Shown here: in pieces, positions 58,267 to 64,000 of the stretch
Position numbering within the stretch: the first letter of the stretch is position 1
Layout: the number at the start of each line of letters is the position of its first letter
Origin: Alphaproteobacteria bacterium
Lineage (GTDB): Bacteria; Pseudomonadota; Alphaproteobacteria; Rhizobiales; Rhizobiaceae
Assembly (NCBI GenBank): GCA_018823835.1
Contig: JAHJHT010000011.1
Location: forward strand, 108,568-172,567
Length of the DNA stretch: 64,000 nucleotides
Reading direction: 5' to 3'
Position numbers and translations under genes: made by a program
Notes under the pieces: generated by a model
Told to the model about the DNA's origin: nothing
What the model saw: only the letters and a program-made list of their open reading frames with translations
Database searches by the model: none

Positions 58267-60951
58267 TCAGCAGGGAACCGGGGCGTTGCGGCGGGTGTAG
58301 TAGAGCCACGTCAGCACGGTGCAGACGGCGTAGAAGACGCCAAAGCCCCAGAGCGCTGCGTTTGGCCCGCCTGTCATCGCGATTGACGTGCCGTAGGATT
58401 TCGGGATGAAGAACGCGCCGTAGGCGGCGATTGCGGAGGTGAAGGCGATGATCGCCGCGCTCTCGCGTTCGATCTGCTTCTGCATGCTTGCCGCATCCAG
58501 TTTTGGCATCAGGCGGGGAATTTCCCGACGCATGATCGCGGGGATCATCTGGAAGGTGGAGGCATTGCCCACGCCGGTCAGGAAGAACAGCGCCATGAAG
58601 CAGGCGAAGAAGAGCCAGAAGTTGCCACCGGCACCATCGGACGGCAGGAACTGGAGCACACCGAAGACAGCCAGCATCATGCCGACGAACACCCACAATG
58701 TGACCCGTCCGCCGCCGAAGCGGTCGGAGATCCAGCCTGTTCCTGCGCGGCTCAAGGCGCCGACCAGCGGCCCGAGGAAGGCATAGGACAGCGCGTTGAC
58801 TTCCGGGAACTGGGTCTTCATCAGCAGCGGAAAGCCTGCCGAGTAGCCGATGAAGCTGCCGAAGGTGCCGGTGTAGAGTATGCACATGACCCAGTTGTGG
58901 AACCGCGAGAAGATCACGGACTGATCCGCGAAGGACGACTTGGCCGATGCGATGTCGTTCATGCCCAGATAGGCGGCGATCGTGGCCACGATGATGAACG
59001 GCACCCAGACGAAACCGGCATTCTGCAACCACAGCTGCCCGCCATCCGACAGCGGCTGCGGGTTGCCGCCAAGGACGCCGAAAACGCCCATGGTGATGAC
59101 CAGCGGCACGAGGAACTGCATGACCGACACGCCGAGATTGCCAAGGCCGGCGTTCAACGCCAGTGCGTTGCCCTTCTCCGCTTTCGGATAGAAGAAGCTG
59201 ATGTTGGACATCGACGAGGCGAAGTTGCCACCGCCAAGGCCGCACAGAAGCGCAAGCACCAGGAAGATCAGGTAGGGCGTTTCGGGGTTCTGGACCGCAT
59301 AGCCGATGCCCATTGCCGGCAGCAGAAGCGAAGCGGTCGAAAGCGTCGTCCACAAGCGACCGCCGAAGATCGGCACCATGAAGCTGTAGAAGATGCGCAG
59401 CGTGGCGCCCGACAGACCGGGCAGCGCCGCCAGCCAGAACAGCTGTCCCTGAGTGAAGTTGAAGCCGATGGCCGGCAGGCGCGCAACCACCACCGACCAG
59501 ACCATCCAGACCGAGAAGGCGAGCAGCAGGGCCGGGATCGAAATCCACAGGTTGCGCCGGGCGATGCTGCGCCCCTTGGAAGCCCAGAAACCGGCGTCCT
59601 CCGGATCCCATTCTGTCAGTGTGGCACTCGAAGCCGCGGCCGGGATCGGCATGCCCTCGAACTCCGGGAGTTCGGGCAGCGCATCGCGTGCCACGCCCGG
59701 ATTCGTGCGCTCCATGTTGCGCACGGCCAGGTGCATCCAGATCAGGGCTATTGCGACAAGGAGGAACAGGAAAGCGAAGCAGGTCGTGTAGATGCCTGTC
59801 AGGTCGAGCAGGGCACCAAAGACGATGGGCAGCACGAAACCGCCTAGCCCGCCGATCATTCCGACCAGACCGCCGACCGAGCCGACGTTGTCCGGATAGT
59901 AGACCGGGATGTGCTTGAAGACCGCCGCCTTGCCGAGGCTCATGAAGAAGCCGAGGCCGAAGATCATCATCACAAAGGCGCCGAAGCCCATCTGCGTCGA
60001 GAAGGTGATGTCGCCGCCCCTGGCGTGTATGATGTAGGTCGTTGCCGGGTAGGACAGCATGAACAGCAATACGAGGGCGAACCCGAAGGTCCAGTACATC
60101 ACCGCGCGGGCGCCGAACCGGTCAGCCAGATGTCCGCCATAGGCACGAAAGATGCTGGCCGAGAGCGAAAACGCCGCCGCGGCCATGCCTGCGGTGCGGA
60201 TATCGACGCTGTAGACGTCGACCAGGTAATGCGGCAGCCACAGGGCAAGCGCCACGAAGGCGCCGAACACGAAAAAGTAGTAGAGCGAGAAGCGCCAGAC
60301 CTGCAGGTTCTTGAGCGGCGCCAATTGTGCCGCAATGCTCGCAGCCTTGCCTCCCGACTTGCGCCGTGCCTCGAATACGGGATCGTTCTTGGAGAAAACG
60401 AAGAAGATCACGGCAATCGCCGCCAGCGCGAGCGCCCAGATATTGGCCACCGCCTGCCAGCCAAAGGCGACCATGACGAAAGGAGCGCCGAACTTGGTGA
60501 CGGCCGCGCCGACATTGCCGGCGCCGAATATGCCCAGTGCCGTACCCTGCTTCTCGCGCGGATACCAATGCGAGACATAGGCGACGCCGATTGCAAACGA
60601 GCCGCCCGCCAAGCCAACGCCGAGTGCCGCGACCAGGAACATCGGAAATGTTTCCGCCTGGGTCAGCAGCCAGGTGGCCACCGCCGTCAGCAGCATCTGG
60701 ATCGGGAAAACCAGCCGACCGCCATATTGTTCGGTCCAGATGCCCAGCATCAGCCGGGTCAGCGATCCGGTCAGAATCGGCGTTGCAACCAGGATGCCGA
60801 ACTGCGTCTCATTGAGCCCGAGCTGGGCTTTGATCTGCACGCCGATGATCGCAAAGATCGTCCAAACTGCAAAACAGACTGTGAATGCGATGGTGCTGAG
60901 CCCCAATGCGCGGTTCTGGTCTGTGCGTGTGACGCCCTCAAGCGAATGCAT
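58267..60951 (-). CDS. narK: Fused NarK1-NarK2 nitrate/nitrite transporter
   Basis: 894 residues with about 24 hydrophobic segments: two complete MFS domains (about 10-425 and 460-894) joined by a polar linker near RDALPELPEFEGMPI. Each half has a nitrate-signature: GLAGGSFAIGVAYVSHWYPREKQ with GIFGAGNVG in half 1 (NarK1-type H+/nitrate symport), and GLGGGNFASSMSNISFFYPKAEKGNA with NAGLGNLG in half 2 (NarK2-type nitrate/nitrite exchange). The fused form is known in Paracoccus and some rhizobia. Start ATG with GGGGGACT before it. First gene of the nar operon, under the FNR box at 61036. Confidence 0.94.
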   Translation of the reverse strand: MHSLEGVTRTDQNRALGLSTIAFTVCFAVWTIFAIIGVQIKAQLGLNETQFGILVATPILTGSLTRLMLGIWTEQYGGRLVFPIQMLLTAVATWLLTQAETFPMFLVAALGVGLAGGSFAIGVAYVSHWYPREKQGTALGIFGAGNVGAAVTKFGAPFVMVAFGWQAVANIWALALAAIAVIFFVFSKNDPVFEARRKSGGKAASIAAQLAPLKNLQVWRFSLYYFFVFGAFVALALWLPHYLVDVYSVDIRTAGMAAAAFSLSASIFRAYGGHLADRFGARAVMYWTFGFALVLLFMLSYPATTYIIHARGGDITFSTQMGFGAFVMMIFGLGFFMSLGKAAVFKHIPVYYPDNVGSVGGLVGMIGGLGGFVLPIVFGALLDLTGIYTTCFAFLFLLVAIALIWMHLAVRNMERTNPGVARDALPELPEFEGMPIPAAASSATLTEWDPEDAGFWASKGRSIARRNLWISIPALLLAFSVWMVWSVVVARLPAIGFNFTQGQLFWLAALPGLSGATLRIFYSFMVPIFGGRLWTTLSTASLLLPAMGIGYAVQNPETPYLIFLVLALLCGLGGGNFASSMSNISFFYPKAEKGNALALNAGLGNLGVSVMQFLVPLVITMGVFGVLGGNPQPLSDGGQLWLQNAGFVWVPFIIVATIAAYLGMNDIASAKSSFADQSVIFSRFHNWVMCILYTGTFGSFIGYSAGFPLLMKTQFPEVNALSYAFLGPLVGALSRAGTGWISDRFGGGRVTLWVFVGMMLAVFGVLQFLPSDGAGGNFWLFFACFMALFFLTGVGNASTFQMIPAIMRREIPRLMPKLDAASMQKQIERESAAIIAFTSAIAAYGAFFIPKSYGTSIAMTGGPNAALWGFGVFYAVCTVLTWLYYTRRNAPVPC

Positions 60952-61035
60952 CTGCTAGTCCCCCAAATCTCGGGCGGGTTGCACCGCCGCAGCAAACAAT
61001 CAGGGGCAATAACCATCGCTGTCGCTTCATCGCAT

Positions 61036-61049
61036 TTGATCGAGATCAA
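61036..61049 (-). promoter_or_regulatory. FNR/Dnr-type box of the nar operon promoter
   Basis: TTGATCGAGATCAA is a perfect TTGAT-N4-ATCAA palindrome, 85-98 bases before the narK ATG. A start site about 41 bases beyond its centre would leave a leader of about 50 bases, the class II activator arrangement. A weak -10-like GTTATT falls near 61013-61008. Confidence 0.85.
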
Positions 61050-61171
61050 GGATCGCGCAGCGAATTGAAGGAACAAGCCTCAGGGACGACCACGGCAAGA
61101 CCGAGGGGCGTCTGCATCAAGAGTGCTTGTTGGTTCTGTTTTGTAGGGTGAGTAGACGGTCAATCCGACGC

Positions 61172-61185
61172 TTGATAAATATCAA
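61172..61185 (+). promoter_or_regulatory. FNR-type box at the start of the Crp/Fnr gene
   Basis: TTGATAAATATCAA, again perfect TTGAT-N4-ATCAA, ends 11 bases before the regulator's ATG. Its right half is shared with the Shine-Dalgarno AAGGA. This position fits repression or a leaderless arrangement better than activation. Confidence 0.8.
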
Positions 61186-61196
61186 GGATAGCCATC

Positions 61197-61895
61197 ATGC
61201 GAACAGCTGACCTGCCGGAAGTCCGGTCCCTCGGATTGTTCGAGAGCATGGACGAATCGAATTTCGATGCGCTCGTGCAAGCTGCCTACCTGCAGACCTT
61301 TCCGGCACAACTCGATCTCATCGCAGAAGGCGATCCAGCAGACTTCCTCCACGTCGTGATCGAGGGGTGCGTCGAACTCTACGCACGGGCGAACGGTCGG
61401 GAGTCGACCATGGGTATGGTCCGGCCGGTCGGTACGTTCATTCTTGCCGCGGTGCTCAAGGATGCCGTCTATCTGATGTCGGCACGCACCTGCCAAAAAT
61501 CGAAAGTCCTGCTCATTCCCGTCGAAGATGTTCGTCGGGCGTTCCGGGCGGACGAAGCGTTCGCACGCGCGATCGTTCTCGAACTGGCGGGCTGCTATCG
61601 TGCCGTGGTCAAGGAGCACAAGGACATCAAGCTCCGAACCGCCATCGAGCGTCTGGCCAATCGACTTATCCGCTACCACAGGGATCAGGGGGAGACCGGC
61701 AGGGTGGAGCTGCCCTACGACAAGCGAACAATGGCATCGCTGCTCGGGATGACGCCTGAAAACCTGTCCCGCGCGTTCAACACGCTGAAGCCTTATGGCG
61801 TCGACGTTGACGGAACGACAATCCGCCTGAACGACATGAAGGCATTGAATGGTCTCGCGAAACCAAACCATCTGATCGATGATCGCACGACGTGA
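61197..61895 (+). CDS. Crp/Fnr-family regulator lacking FNR cysteines (NarR/Dnr-like)
   Basis: 232 residues: N-terminal cyclic-nucleotide-like barrel (about 15-125, LIAEGDPADFLHVVIEGCVELYARANG), long dimer helix, and a C-terminal HTH (about 155-215). The recognition helix reads GMTPENLSRAFNTL, with the E..SR set that reads TTGAT. There is no N-terminal four-Cys cluster, so it is not an oxygen-sensing FNR. The scattered Cys residues do not form the FNR motif. Its place divergent from narK matches NarR of Paracoccus and Brucella, which activates narKGHJI in response to nitrate/nitrite; a haem NO sensor of the DNR/NNR kind is the alternative. Confidence 0.88.
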   Translation: MRTADLPEVRSLGLFESMDESNFDALVQAAYLQTFPAQLDLIAEGDPADFLHVVIEGCVELYARANGRESTMGMVRPVGTFILAAVLKDAVYLMSARTCQKSKVLLIPVEDVRRAFRADEAFARAIVLELAGCYRAVVKEHKDIKLRTAIERLANRLIRYHRDQGETGRVELPYDKRTMASLLGMTPENLSRAFNTLKPYGVDVDGTTIRLNDMKALNGLAKPNHLIDDRTT

Positions 61896-61977
61896 TGAAC
61901 CATGATTTCGCGGATGTTCGCGGGCTTGGGGCCCGCAATTTTGTCCATTGAGGGCCGACAAGTTCGTAGAGATAGGT

Positions 61978-62436
61978 CTAGGGGTAACTGGCGTAAATTT
62001 TAGTCGAGCCGTCCCGCATCAGGAGAAGAACATCATAGGGGTCAGCGTCCGGACCTGGCTCGCCCATGCCCGGCGAGCCGTAGGGCATGTCCGGCACGCT
62101 GAGCCCGATCGCGTCAGGCCTTTCCGACAGCAGACGCCTGACCTCGCTGGCCGGGACGTGGCCCTCTACGACGTAGCCGCCGACATGGGCGGTGTGGCAG
62201 GAGGTCTGGCCCTGCTTCAGGCCGGCCCTCGTCTTGGCCGCCATCAGGTCGGCGGCCGCCAAGTTGCGCTCCGTCACATCGAAGCCGTTCTCGCGCATGT
62301 GCTCGCCCCAGGCGATGCAGCAGCCGCAGGAGGCCGACTTCAGCACTTCCAGCGCCTCTCCGGCGACGGCCGCGCCCGGAGCGAGCAGGGCGGCAGCGAC
62401 CAACGCGCTGCGCACAGAAACTGGGATTCTGGGCAT
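61978..62436 (-). CDS. DUF411 secreted metal-binding protein
   Basis: 152 residues from the ATG giving MPRIPVSVRSALVAAALL, with GGAGG upstream; the signal peptide ends near AVAGEA. The mature protein has the DUF411 signature: VLKSASCGCCIAWGEHMRENGF (Cys set at 37-40), then KTRAGLKQGQTSCHTAHVGGYVVEGHVPA (Cys80, His81, His84, His93) and GLSVPDMPYGSPGM. Family members bind copper in the periplasm. It starts 10 bases after the small Met-rich gene and is the last gene of the copper run, converging with the Fnr-like gene. Confidence 0.9.
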   Translation of the reverse strand: MPRIPVSVRSALVAAALLAPGAAVAGEALEVLKSASCGCCIAWGEHMRENGFDVTERNLAAADLMAAKTRAGLKQGQTSCHTAHVGGYVVEGHVPASEVRRLLSERPDAIGLSVPDMPYGSPGMGEPGPDADPYDVLLLMRDGSTKIYASYP

Positions 62437-62446
62437 TTCCGGCCTC

Positions 62447-62563
62447 CTATCGAAAGAAAACATACTTGACCAGCGCGGCGACGACGAGCGCGATCACGAC
62501 CAGTCCGACAACGCCCCAGGATCCCATGCCCCACATCATTCCGTCCGACATCATTTCACCCAT
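62447..62563 (-). CDS. Small Met-rich single-helix membrane peptide
   Basis: A 38-residue open frame, ATG to TAG. It begins MGEMMSDGMMWGMGSWGVVG, continues as one hydrophobic helix (VVGLVVIALVVAALV) and ends KYVFFR. A strong Shine-Dalgarno GGAGAAGGAAG lies directly before the ATG. Six Met residues in the first 13 suggest Cu(I) contact at the outer face of the membrane. Similar tiny Met/Trp/Gly-rich peptides with a KYLFFR-like end occur in bacterial copper clusters. It lies between the cusF-like and DUF411 genes, in the same direction and closely spaced, supporting a real gene. Confidence 0.8.
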   Translation of the reverse strand: MGEMMSDGMMWGMGSWGVVGLVVIALVVAALVKYVFFR

Positions 62564-62620
62564 CTTCCTTCTCCACGGTTGAGGGAGCGGCAGGACCAAA
62601 GCCTGCCGCCCCGGTTTCAG

Positions 62621-62905
62621 CTACTTGATCTCGGTGACGGTCAGACGGCCATTGACCTTCTCGGCGACGAACTCGATCCGCTGGCCTTCCTCAAGCTGTT
62701 CCAGCATGGCCTCGTCGGCCACGACGAACACCATCTTCATGGGCGGCATGTCGAGGTTCTTCAGTTCCTCGTGCCTGATGGTCAGCTTCTTCTGCTTGGC
62801 GTCGATCTTGGTGACTTCGCCCTTGGTGTATTCGACCGCGGCCGCGGTTCCGCCAAGGGTGAGCGACATTGCGATGATCGCGATCGTCTTGATGATCATT
62901 TTCAT
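62621..62905 (-). CDS. CusF-like periplasmic copper-binding protein
   Basis: 94 residues with signal peptide MKMIIKTIAIIAMSLTLGGTAAA. The OB-fold of CusF follows: GEVTKIDAKQKKLTIRHEELKNLDMPPMKMVFVV. Copper ligands match: His45, Met56 and Met58. The Trp that stacks on Cu(I) in E. coli CusF is Met53 here, a common natural variant. It delivers Cu(I)/Ag(I) to efflux pumps or oxidases. It sits 21 bases after the cupredoxin gene. Confidence 0.9.
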   Translation of the reverse strand: MKMIIKTIAIIAMSLTLGGTAAAVEYTKGEVTKIDAKQKKLTIRHEELKNLDMPPMKMVFVVADEAMLEQLEEGQRIEFVAEKVNGRLTVTEIK

Positions 62906-62926
62906 TGTCTCGTTCCTGTGTTTTGA

Positions 62927-63406
62927 TCAGTGGCTAACGGTGATTTCGCCCTTCATTCCGGACTCGTAGTGGCCCGGAATGAGGCAGCCGAAATGGAATC
63001 CGCCGGCCTTGGCGAAGGTCCAGACGATCTCGCCCGTCTCGCCGGGTGCCAGCCGGATGGCGTTGGGGTCGTCGTGTTCCATCTCGGGGAATTTCGCCAT
63101 CAGTTCCTTGTGCTTCATGATCTCGGCATGGCCGTCCATGACGAATTCGTGGTCGGTCTCGCCCTTGTTGACGAACTTCATGCGAACGGTTTCGCCTGCC
63201 TTGACCTTCAGCAGGGCCGGTTCGAAGAGCATCTGCCCGTCGTCGTTTTCCAGCATCGTGATCATCACCGTCCGCTTCGCCTTGGCGGCTTCGCCGGCCT
63301 TGCCGATCGCCATCATGTCGTGGTGGCCACCGTCGTGAGTGCCCGATGCGAGCGTCGGCGATGCGAACAGCAGCAGCGCCGGGAGTAAAACTGTCAGTCG
63401 ATTCAT
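62927..63406 (-). CDS. Cupredoxin-domain secreted copper protein
   Basis: 159 residues; signal peptide MNRLTVLLPALLLFASPTLA. A His-rich segment HDGGHHDMM follows, then a plastocyanin-like fold. Type 1 copper ligands are visible: His86 (DHEFVMDG), Cys141, His146 and Met151 in FGCLIPGHYESGMKG. Inserts such as HKELMAKFPEMEHDDPNA give further Met/His. It belongs to the copper-tolerance cupredoxin group and probably receives or passes electrons or Cu for the adjacent multicopper oxidase. Follows that gene by 32 bases. Confidence 0.9.
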   Translation of the reverse strand: MNRLTVLLPALLLFASPTLASGTHDGGHHDMMAIGKAGEAAKAKRTVMITMLENDDGQMLFEPALLKVKAGETVRMKFVNKGETDHEFVMDGHAEIMKHKELMAKFPEMEHDDPNAIRLAPGETGEIVWTFAKAGGFHFGCLIPGHYESGMKGEITVSH

Positions 63407-63438
63407 GAATCATGCTTCCTTGTCTTTGGTTGCGGGAA

Positions 63439-64000
63439 CTATCCCTGCTTGTGACCGCCGTGCGGAGTTGCCGGAGTCATCGTTTTTGCGTCGTCGGATT
63501 TGACGGGTTCGGGAATGTCGCCGGTCCACTCGTAGGCGACGGTTCCTTCGGGATGCTCGTACCAGCCGGGGTCGCTGTAATCGTCGGCGGCAAGCCCCTC
63601 GCGAACCTTGACGACCGAGAACATGCCGCCCATCTCGATCGCGCCGAACTGGCCCCAGCCGGTCATCATCGGGATGGTGTTGTCGGGCAGCGGCATCTCC
63701 ATCTCGCCCATGTCGGCCATGCCGCGGTTGCCCATCGCCATGTAGTCCGGCTGCACCGTGCGGATCTTCTTGCTCACCTCGGTCTTGTTCGCACCGATGA
63801 AAGTCGGCACGTCGTGCCCCATGGCGTTCATCGTGTGGTGCGACTTGTGGCAGTGGATCGCCCAGTCGCCGAGATGCACGGCGTCGAACTCGTAGGCGCG
63901 CATGGCGCCGACCGGGATGTCGATGGAGACTTCCGGCCAGCGCGCTTCGGGCCGCGTCCAGCCGCCATCGGTGCAGGTTACCTCGAAGTCGTAGCCATGC
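63439..64000 (-). CDS. Multicopper oxidase, C-terminal part (cut by window edge)
   Basis: The frame runs off the right edge; about 186 residues are visible. The last cupredoxin domain has the copper string HLGDWAIHCHKSHHTMNAMG, with HCH...H....M giving trinuclear and type 1 copper ligands. A Met-rich tail follows: NRGMADMGEMEMPLPDNTIPMM and GGMFSVVKV. The end TPATPHGGHKQG is His-rich. This belongs to the copper-resistance oxidase group (CopA/CueO-like) that oxidises Cu(I) in the periplasm. First visible gene of the copper operon, upstream of the cupredoxin gene. Confidence 0.9.
   Translation of the reverse strand, partial: HGYDFEVTCTDGGWTRPEARWPEVSIDIPVGAMRAYEFDAVHLGDWAIHCHKSHHTMNAMGHDVPTFIGANKTEVSKKIRTVQPDYMAMGNRGMADMGEMEMPLPDNTIPMMTGWGQFGAIEMGGMFSVVKVREGLAADDYSDPGWYEHPEGTVAYEWTGDIPEPVKSDDAKTMTPATPHGGHKQG

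Overview
The window is GC-rich chromosomal DNA of an alphaproteobacterium of the order Rhizobiales, most like the Phyllobacteriaceae (Mesorhizobium/Aminobacter/Nitratireductor group). The evidence is the gene set and its order: a K+-independent H+-pyrophosphatase next to bamE; nrdR-ribD-ribE-ribH-nusB beside glyA; the LdtR regulator beside an L,D-transpeptidase; a DUF6163 gene coupled to a 3-hydroxyisobutyryl-CoA hydrolase; a zinc-free HemB; and a Ppx/GppA protein with a basic N-terminal tail coupled to rlmE. No insertion sequence, CRISPR array, rRNA or prophage gene was seen. There is one tRNA (Gln, anticodon CTG).

Layout. 1-2.5 kb: end of bamE and hppA, each with a strong terminator. 2.7-8.7 kb: MFS, nusB, ribH, ribE, ribD, nrdR and glyA, all on the minus strand. 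8.9-12.6 kb: envelope genes (Tat-exported L,D-transpeptidase, LdtR, DUF6163) and a CoA-ester hydrolase. 12.7-19.2 kb: small metabolic genes (three VOC proteins, an RmlC-like cupin, hemB, DUF423, soluble transhydrogenase) and a cytochrome P450 interrupted by one in-frame amber codon. 19.4-22.2 kb: RDD protein, the N-degron aminoacyltransferase bpt, a DMT transporter and a CAP-domain lipoprotein. 22.8-27.9 kb: tetR-MFP-RND efflux operon with a clear operator array. 28.1-36.9 kb: parC, a secreted protein of unknown function, aspS, an MFS transporter, rnd and a MAPEG protein. 37-42 kb: a small secreted protein of unknown function with a possible stress-sigma promoter, and a second RND pump. 42.2-48.6 kb: guaB, a DHA2-type MFS, rlmE, ppx and a flippase-like membrane protein. 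48.7 kb: tRNA-Gln.

From 49.2 kb to the right edge the content becomes accessory. The nitrate respiration operon narK(fused)-narG-narH-narJ-narI-ppiC-moeA runs on the minus strand from a promoter with a perfect FNR box. It is divergent from a cysteine-poor Crp/Fnr regulator (NarR-like) that has its own perfect FNR box over its ribosome binding site. A copper-handling operon follows: multicopper oxidase (cut by the window edge), cupredoxin, CusF-like protein, a 38-residue Met-rich membrane peptide and a DUF411 protein.

How the parts fit: NarK imports nitrate and exports nitrite. NarGHI, assembled by NarJ and supplied with molybdopterin cofactor by MoeA, reduces nitrate with quinol electrons. 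The Fnr-like protein is placed to switch this on. The copper operon would bind and oxidise Cu(I) in the periplasm. The two RND pumps, the LdtR/transpeptidase pair and the MFS exporters belong to envelope and toxic-compound defence.
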